This document shows positions 59,073 through 64,000 of a stretch of DNA of 64,000 bases, one piece after another; position 1 is the stretch's first letter, and each line of letters opens with the position of its first letter. This DNA comes from Perkinsela sp. pyNocScin1. Taxonomy: Eukaryota; Euglenozoa; Kinetoplastea; Prokinetoplastida; Perkinselidae. The notes below the pieces were generated by a model. It was not told where the DNA came from. It ran no database searches and saw only the letters and a list, made by a program, of their open reading frames with translations. The DNA lies in NCBI GenBank assembly GCA_964019655.1, contig CAXHTR010000004.1, forward strand, positions 372,001-436,000, read 5' to 3'. The position numbers were made by a program, and so were the translations under genes.

Positions 59073-59139
59073 CTTTCCGAAATAATGCAATACCTCAACT
59101 GTTGCATTATTTCAGAAAGTGTTGCATTATTTCGGAAAG
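59073..59139. repeat. Palindromic cluster of a 20-base repeat
   Basis: An 18-base unit CTTTCCGAAATAATGCAA at 59073-59090 is followed by its exact reverse complement at 59122-59139 and by another copy at 59102-59119 with one mismatch. The two direct copies are adjacent as a 20-base tandem (GTTGCATTATTTCRGAAAGT). The arms can fold into a hairpin with an 11- or 31-base loop. It lies between a group B and a group A gene, upstream of 59234. The flanking gap 58748-59233 has nothing else. Confidence 0.85.
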
Positions 59140-59233
59140 TGCCTCATTTGGTGCTATAAAATGGGAGATGAGAATTCAAAAGGTAGATCCGAAATCATGA
59201 AAAGTGTTATCTCTTAAGCTAGATTTTACTGTA

Positions 59234-60094
59234 ATGATGCTAACTCTCCTATCCATCGACCCAGCACTTGGCCGCCTCGGCTACGACTCGCTCTCAGACC
59301 AGGCTCGCATGGAAATCTTCGTCGACGGCCTCACCGAGGAAACAAAAAAGCACTTTCAGGACCCCAACGGCGGGTTCCTTGACATCAGTGAGTGGAGCGG
59401 TGTCAGCGTCAGTGATGAAGGCGAGGTCTTGATCGTTAGCTTCTCTAAACTAGACTGCCACTTTAACATTGCCGGGTCGTTGAATTTTAGATTTCTCCCG
59501 CCACGAACTTCCTCCTTTCGGGCGTGGAACCAAAAGCTCTACGGGACAATAGAAGCATCGGATCTCCCACAGAATCTCTTTGGGCTGAGTCTCCCTGAAA
59601 ACGGCTTCTTCGGGTCATTTGACTTTCAAAATTTGCCAAAGCCTCTGCAGTACTTGGATCTGCAGCGGAACGCTTTCACTGGGAAGTGCGACCTGACAAA
59701 GCTACCCCAGGGGCTCAAGCGGCTCCTTCTCGCAAGCAACGAGTTTTCGGGAAGTGTTCGACTCGATGCGCTGCCAAGCGGACTCGAGCATCTTGAGCTG
59801 CAGCAGAACGATTTTTCAGGGGAAATATGCGTGTCGAAGCTGCCAGATACACTCATGCACATTTTCTTGGATGAAAATGAATTTACGGGGGGCTTTATCC
59901 TCGAAAAGTTTCCAGAGGGTTTGCTGCAGATCCGCGCATCGGACAACAAACTGTCGGGCGTGGCAGTGGTCTCAAAGGATCGCTACATGCGCGTGGCACT
60001 CGGTGGCAATGCGATCGATCGTGTGATCGATGAAGAGGGAAGAAAACATGAGCGTGAAGAGGAGATGCTCAATTTATATAATAATTTAGTTTAG
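59234..60094 (+). CDS. LRR protein, group A without cap cysteines
   Basis: 286 residues from ATG at 59234 (MMLTLLSIDPALGRLGYDSL); ATG at 59237 is equally possible. Cap SLSDQARMEIFVDGL; ISEWSGVSVSDEG keeps Trp, no cysteines. Seven repeats (LPKPLQYLDLQRNAFTGKCD, LPSGLEHLELQQNDFSGEIC), LSGVAVV and the tail IDRVIDEEGRKHEREEEML, a good VVDE-type end. Close to 6105 and 44203. Confidence 0.88.
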   Translation: MMLTLLSIDPALGRLGYDSLSDQARMEIFVDGLTEETKKHFQDPNGGFLDISEWSGVSVSDEGEVLIVSFSKLDCHFNIAGSLNFRFLPPRTSSFRAWNQKLYGTIEASDLPQNLFGLSLPENGFFGSFDFQNLPKPLQYLDLQRNAFTGKCDLTKLPQGLKRLLLASNEFSGSVRLDALPSGLEHLELQQNDFSGEICVSKLPDTLMHIFLDENEFTGGFILEKFPEGLLQIRASDNKLSGVAVVSKDRYMRVALGGNAIDRVIDEEGRKHEREEEMLNLYNNLV

Positions 60095-60351
60095 TGAAAT
60101 ACGGGTAACTTTTTCTTAAAAGACTTCAAGTGATGTAAATTCCAAAATCTCTTAATTTTCACCCTTGTGTGCGTCTTATGTGGATTGGTAAGGTTTCGGA
60201 ATGGTTCGATGAAATACAAGAGTTTCTTGGGGGAATTCCATGAAAGTGATGTGTACTGTAATAGCGCGTGAAAAGTAAAAATTGCAGTTTATATGACCTC
60301 TGCTTCGATTATCACACTTTTTACTCACTCTTCCCATCATTCCTCATTACA

Positions 60352-61221
60352 ATGCTCTCAAGCTGCTTGATCCACCTCCCAGCCATCGACCCATCACTTG
60401 GCCGCCTCGACTACTACACAATGTCTGATCAGTCCCTCATGGAGATGCTCGTCGACGGCATGTACATATCCAAGAAACAGAGATTCATGGACAGCAATGG
60501 TAACTTCAGAGACATATCTGAGTGGAAATACTCGCTATGGAACAAGTGGCTCACATGCGAGAATGACCGCGTGACGAAAATCGCGTTCCAGGACGAGAAA
60601 TTCACTGTGAAACAGTTCCCCTTCGAATTCATCCCAGGGCTCGTGGGGACATTCATCGCATCTCGATGTAATCTGAAGGGAACGCTCGACACGTCACTGC
60701 TGCCCCGTGCGCTCCGCCGACTGAAGATCACGCATTCTGAGCTGACTGGCTCCATTGACTGCAAAGGGCTACCACAGACTTTGATGTTCATGGAAATCAG
60801 TGATAATGCGTTTGATGGCAGTTTGGTGCTCTCCGATCTCCCCGATGGGCTCACAGAGTTCTTCGTGCCTAGAAATCATCTAAGCGGGGGAATTTCTTTC
60901 GATAATTTGCCCAGTGCTCTCGCAATACTGGACCTTTCCGAAAATAAGCTGACGGGCCCTATTTCTATCAACGCGCTGCCGCCGAAGGTCGGCCGCATCG
61001 ATCTCTCCTGGAATAATTTTTCTGGGGATCTTCGGCTTCTGACGGCGTATAGGGGCTATATCAATATTTGCGGGAATCTGCTGAGCGGCACAGCCGTGCT
61101 CTTTGAGACAGACGGGGACATGCCCTTCATTCTCTCCGGGGACAATATCTCCAAAGTTTTGGATTGGGAGGGGCACAAGCATGCATGGCATGAGCGTATT
61201 TCTCAAATATGTTCGGGCTGA
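60352..61221 (+). CDS. LRR protein, group A
   Basis: 289 residues from ATG at 60352 (MLSSCLIHLPAIDPSLGRLD). Cap TMSDQSLMEML; ISEWKYSLWNKWLTC retains only the second cysteine. FPFEFIPGLVGTF, GTLDTSLLP and six to seven repeats (LPSALAILDLSENKLTGPIS) follow. The tail shows NICGNLLSGTAVL and ISKVLDWEGHKHAWHERIS. The Cys here is the residue replaced by TGA in 49883. Start context CATTACAATG after a pyrimidine tract. Confidence 0.88.
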   Translation: MLSSCLIHLPAIDPSLGRLDYYTMSDQSLMEMLVDGMYISKKQRFMDSNGNFRDISEWKYSLWNKWLTCENDRVTKIAFQDEKFTVKQFPFEFIPGLVGTFIASRCNLKGTLDTSLLPRALRRLKITHSELTGSIDCKGLPQTLMFMEISDNAFDGSLVLSDLPDGLTEFFVPRNHLSGGISFDNLPSALAILDLSENKLTGPISINALPPKVGRIDLSWNNFSGDLRLLTAYRGYINICGNLLSGTAVLFETDGDMPFILSGDNISKVLDWEGHKHAWHERISQICSG

Positions 61222-61777
61222 AGCTTGAATCTGGAAAAGAATAGAATATGAATCCCTCTTCATATGAGCAAAAAGCGCATACTCATAAATATACGAGATA
61301 TATAGCTGCTGAAATGGTGTTGTATCGCATTGTGTTCAGTTTCAAATAGCAATTTCATTCTTCATTCACTCGTATTATGCAATGTGTGCAACATGAGGCT
61401 ATAGCAGCATGAGTGCAATTGGCCATCGGTACATTATTGCGTTTTTCAGTCGAATATGCATGCACTTCTTATGCAGAAAGCACTAGCTTTTGAGCCTCAA
61501 GCACCCGAGGGGCACCAAAAGCTCATTTGTTCTGATTCATCGCTTATTTGGCCCACTCTGTCTTCTTTTCGCATGTATTCATATAATTCTACGTGCTGCG
61601 AGATAATTGATTTTATACAACTGGACAATGCCAACACTCTTCGAGAGAAATGGATTGTTACAAAAATTCTGTCACCTCTCATAAAATCTATCTGCTCTGC
61701 GCAGCGAACACACGCAGATAGCATTTTCCCTTACAAATTTTATCTGCATTCGTCAGCTTTATCGTACTTCACATTCT
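61222..61777. other. Intergenic, uncertain open frame
   Basis: A plus frame is open from an ATG at 61456 for 119 codons into the next gene, but its composition resembles random AT-rich DNA and it has no LRR pattern. No other feature recognised. Confidence 0.4.
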
Positions 61778-62689
61778 ATGATCTTCCAAATGCCGCCCTT
61801 GTGCCAAACAATTGAGCTCCTGACCATCGACCCGTCCCTCGGCCGCTTCGACCCCGGCTCGCTGCCAGATCAAGTTCTCATGGAACTGCTCGTCGACGGG
61901 ATGAACGAAGACCGCAAGAGAATGTTTCAAGATAACAGTGGTACCTTCACAGATGTGAGCGAGTGGCCGGGCGTGCAGTGTGATGATGATCGCGTGACGA
62001 GTGTCGATTTCGATACCTATCGCTACAACGAGGAGCCCTTTCCCTTTGCGTACGTCCCGCGGCTCGCTGAAAAGTTCAGCATCACACTTGGCAATTTGCA
62101 CGGCACACTGGACCCATCGCTGCTGCCAGTGGATCTGAAGGAATTCAGCGTATTCAGCAACGAGCTGCACGGGTCGATCGACTGTGACGCATTTCCGAAA
62201 AATATGACGCACATCGTCCTCGGTGGCAATGAATTTTGCGGAAGTCTAAAGCTCTCGAGCCTCCCACGCTCGATCGCTATTTTCCAAGCAGACAACAATA
62301 ATTTCAGCGGAGAAGTCGAACTGAACGACCTGCCACCGGCTATGGAGTGTCTCTTCCTCGATGATAACGATCTCACAGGAAAAATTCATATTGAGCGTCT
62401 GCCAAAGGCAATGAAGTGCCTCGATTTGAGCAGAAATTGCTTTCATGGAGATTTTGTGCTTATGGCACTGCCACCGACGCTGCATGAGCTCAGTATCGGA
62501 AGAAACGAGCTGAGTGGTAAAGCCGTGCTTCTTGGTGCATCGACTGAGATGCAGTTCACGCTCGGTCATCGCGGTGTGCTCACGGCGGTCGTCGACGAAA
62601 ATGGAAGCCCGCACGCATGGGAAGAGAAGATTTTGTCTTACACCAATGTCGATGATGACTCTGATAGGGATGAAGACTGGTGGAGCTGA
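61778..62689 (+). CDS. LRR protein, group A
   Basis: 303 residues from ATG at 61778 (MIFQMPPLCQTIELLTIDPS); ATG at 61790 (MPPLCQTIELLTIDP) is an alternative. Cap SLPDQVLMELLVDGM; VSEWPGVQCDDDR keeps only the second cysteine (first is Ser). GTLDPSLLP and six to seven repeats follow (LPPAMECLFLDDNDLTGKIH, LPKAMKCLDLSRNCFHGDFV). The tail is LTAVVDENGSPHAWEEKILS, the clearest example of the signature, and the end is acidic (DDDSDRDEDWWS). Confidence 0.88.
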   Translation: MIFQMPPLCQTIELLTIDPSLGRFDPGSLPDQVLMELLVDGMNEDRKRMFQDNSGTFTDVSEWPGVQCDDDRVTSVDFDTYRYNEEPFPFAYVPRLAEKFSITLGNLHGTLDPSLLPVDLKEFSVFSNELHGSIDCDAFPKNMTHIVLGGNEFCGSLKLSSLPRSIAIFQADNNNFSGEVELNDLPPAMECLFLDDNDLTGKIHIERLPKAMKCLDLSRNCFHGDFVLMALPPTLHELSIGRNELSGKAVLLGASTEMQFTLGHRGVLTAVVDENGSPHAWEEKILSYTNVDDDSDRDEDWWS

Positions 62690-62931
62690 TTTGAGAAGAT
62701 AGAAACGCTTGGATAGGGAAAAGACTGAGACATTTTCTGATAAGTAAAGGTTGCAATGTTCCACGCACTATGAATATGACTTTCCGACTCGCTCTTTCTT
62801 TCTATGTTCAATCTCTCAATGATCCTTTTCTGACGCATATGCGCATGCACTGACGCAGCCAGTTGCTGAAAGAATCCAATGCGAACATAAAAGTGTGTAA
62901 GCGTATTTATGTAAAAATTTTTGGCGGATGT

Positions 62932-63081
62932 ATGGAATACACAGACAGCAGCAAAGAAACAGATGATAGCGAGCAGATGATAGCGAAATATTGCTCAAGC
63001 TCTTCAAATAGGAAGGTTTGGGTTCAGTCTCGAATTTTTGGGGTCATTATAATTTTACTGGCCGTGGATACGTTCGTTTAA
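62932..63081 (+). CDS. Possible 49-residue protein with C-terminal hydrophobic segment
   Basis: ATG at 62932 gives MEYTDSSKETDDSEQMIAKY, a short Ser/Asn-rich part, KVWVQSRIFGVIIILLAV and DTFV. An acidic head followed by basic residues and a single hydrophobic segment resembles a small tail-anchored or mitochondrial membrane subunit. There is no family match and the frame is short, so chance is possible. The rest of the gap 62690-63189 holds only the next gene's pyrimidine tract. Confidence 0.3.
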   Translation: MEYTDSSKETDDSEQMIAKYCSSSSNRKVWVQSRIFGVIIILLAVDTFV

Positions 63082-63189
63082 TGAAGAAATCTCAATGAAA
63101 TCGTGATTAAAGGATCATCCTCGATCTCATTCCCTGAAAATGGGTCCTTACTTCCTCTCTTTCATTCCACTTTGTACTATATTTTCACA

Positions 63190-64000
63190 ATGCGCTCCCT
63201 CTTCACCGCATTTCACGCATTAGAGAGCGACAAGCTCGGCCGCATCGACCCGATGCTCATGTCCCAGGAGGCTCTCCTCGAGACTTTTTTCGACGGTGTC
63301 GCGAACAAGGACCGCATCACCGACGCCCAGGGCAACTACGACTTCCGCCAGGCTGAGTCCTTCCACTACAACGACGCCGACGAGCTCACAGAAGTCTTTC
63401 TCGAATCTGCCGAGGCTGACGGGCACACTTTCGCGGGGTCCGTCAACTTCCGCTTCCTCCCACTCACCGTCCGGGCCCTCGACCTCAGCCACAACGCGCT
63501 TGTGGGGTCCCTCGAGGTCGAGCACTGGCCGCCGGACCTGCGCGAAGCCTTTTTGGGAGGGAACGCTTTTACAGGGACATTTTCCACAGCAGACCTCCCA
63601 CCGGGCCTCGAATCTTTGACAATCAACTACAACCGCCTCAGTGGCAGTTTCGACATGGCGACGCTTCCACCACAGCTGAACATGGTGAACATCGGTGGCA
63701 ACGCCTTTACGGGGGATTTCAATCTGACACGGCTCCCCGCCCGCCTGCACTACCTCTGCGCTGACGATAACCAATTTTCGGGGAGCGTCGACGTCTCATC
63801 GCTGAGTTCTTCGTTACATCGCCTTTCCTTTGCCCGAAATCAGCTCGGGGGAGAGATCCGCCTAATTAACCTCCCAGCTGGCCTTTGCTCGCTGTACATC
63901 GATGGCAACGCATTTTCGGGAAGTATTGACACAAAACGTTTGGCAAAGCGCATTGAAATTCTGTATGCCGACAAGTGCAGTTTTTCGGGGACCTTTGGGT
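63190..64000 (+). CDS. LRR protein, group A2, 3' end outside window
   Basis: Open from ATG at 63190 (MRSLFTAFHALESDKLGRID) to the right edge, 270 codons seen. Cap LMSQEALLETFFDGVANK, as in 29179; no CxW motif. At least eight repeats (LPLTVRALDLSHNALVGSLE, LPPQLNMVNIGGNAFTGDFN, LSSSLHRLSFARNQLGGEIR), very GC-rich with the recurrent TTTTCGGGGA core. Preceded by CTTCCTCTCTTTCATTCCAC and TTTTCACAATG. Expected to be a long member like 32593. Confidence 0.88.
   Translation, partial: MRSLFTAFHALESDKLGRIDPMLMSQEALLETFFDGVANKDRITDAQGNYDFRQAESFHYNDADELTEVFLESAEADGHTFAGSVNFRFLPLTVRALDLSHNALVGSLEVEHWPPDLREAFLGGNAFTGTFSTADLPPGLESLTINYNRLSGSFDMATLPPQLNMVNIGGNAFTGDFNLTRLPARLHYLCADDNQFSGSVDVSSLSSSLHRLSFARNQLGGEIRLINLPAGLCSLYIDGNAFSGSIDTKRLAKRIEILYADKCSFSGTFG

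Noticed and set aside
61456-61815. 119-codon plus frame overlapping the 61778 gene
   Set aside because: Looks like random AT-rich sequence, overlaps a well-supported gene, no pattern recognised.
1-64000. Genome-wide stop-codon reassignment (TGA or TAG as sense)
   Set aside because: TAA, TAG and TGA all end well-conserved genes here, e.g. TGA ends E2, so the three suspicious stops need local explanations.
1-64000. CRISPR arrays, insertion sequences, bacterial operons
   Set aside because: No regularly spaced repeats, transposase genes or ribosome binding sites; the layout is eukaryotic.

Overview
The window looks like nuclear DNA of a kinetoplastid-type protist. Every convincing gene from 1 to about 30 kb is read leftward (minus strand) and every convincing gene from 32.6 to 64 kb is read rightward (plus strand). 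Genes are intronless and 150-700 bases apart, and pyrimidine tracts precede most start codons, often ending in an AG as spliced-leader acceptors do. A mitochondrial branched-chain 2-oxoacid dehydrogenase E2 gene shows the organism keeps that pathway. I suspect Perkinsela, the kinetoplastid endosymbiont of amoebae, because of the compact genome and the LRR expansion, but no sequence here proves the species.

Most of the window is one expanded family of small leucine-rich-repeat (LRR) proteins, which I split into three groups. Group A has a short hydrophobic N-terminus, a cap with the signature LGRLDxxSLSDQxxMEML, a plant-LRRNT2-like motif CxWxxVxC (sometimes lost), 5-16 repeats of about 23 residues (LPxxLxxLxLxxNxFSGxIxLxx), and often a C-terminal signature VVDExGxxHxWEExIL. 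Group B is shorter (210-260 residues), has the CxWxxxxC cap, a WLPPT segment, two to five degenerate repeats and often a C-terminal DxR[VI] motif. Group C (about 460-490 residues) has ribonuclease-inhibitor-like repeats. Unrelated genes are few: the E2 gene, a twin CX9C protein, a nucleoplasmin-like/RING-H2 gene broken by a stop, and two weak tail-anchored candidates.

Layout: 1-30 kb, leftward transcription unit of groups A, B and C with decayed fragments; 30.0-32.6 kb, non-coding divergent strand-switch region; 32.6-43 kb, rightward genes that repeat the group C, B4, B1 order of the left end; 43-46 kb, gene fragments, one intact group A gene and the E2 gene; 47-64 kb, group A genes including two tandem pairs, with one group B gene and a palindromic 20-base repeat cluster. 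The first and last genes run off the window.

The LRR proteins look soluble: weak, short signal-peptide-like starts and no C-terminal membrane anchor. I infer a secreted or host-facing repertoire in which gain, decay and exchange of repeats is active, with pseudogene fragments that correspond to single modules (cap, repeats, tail). That role is inference; no partner can be read from the sequence.
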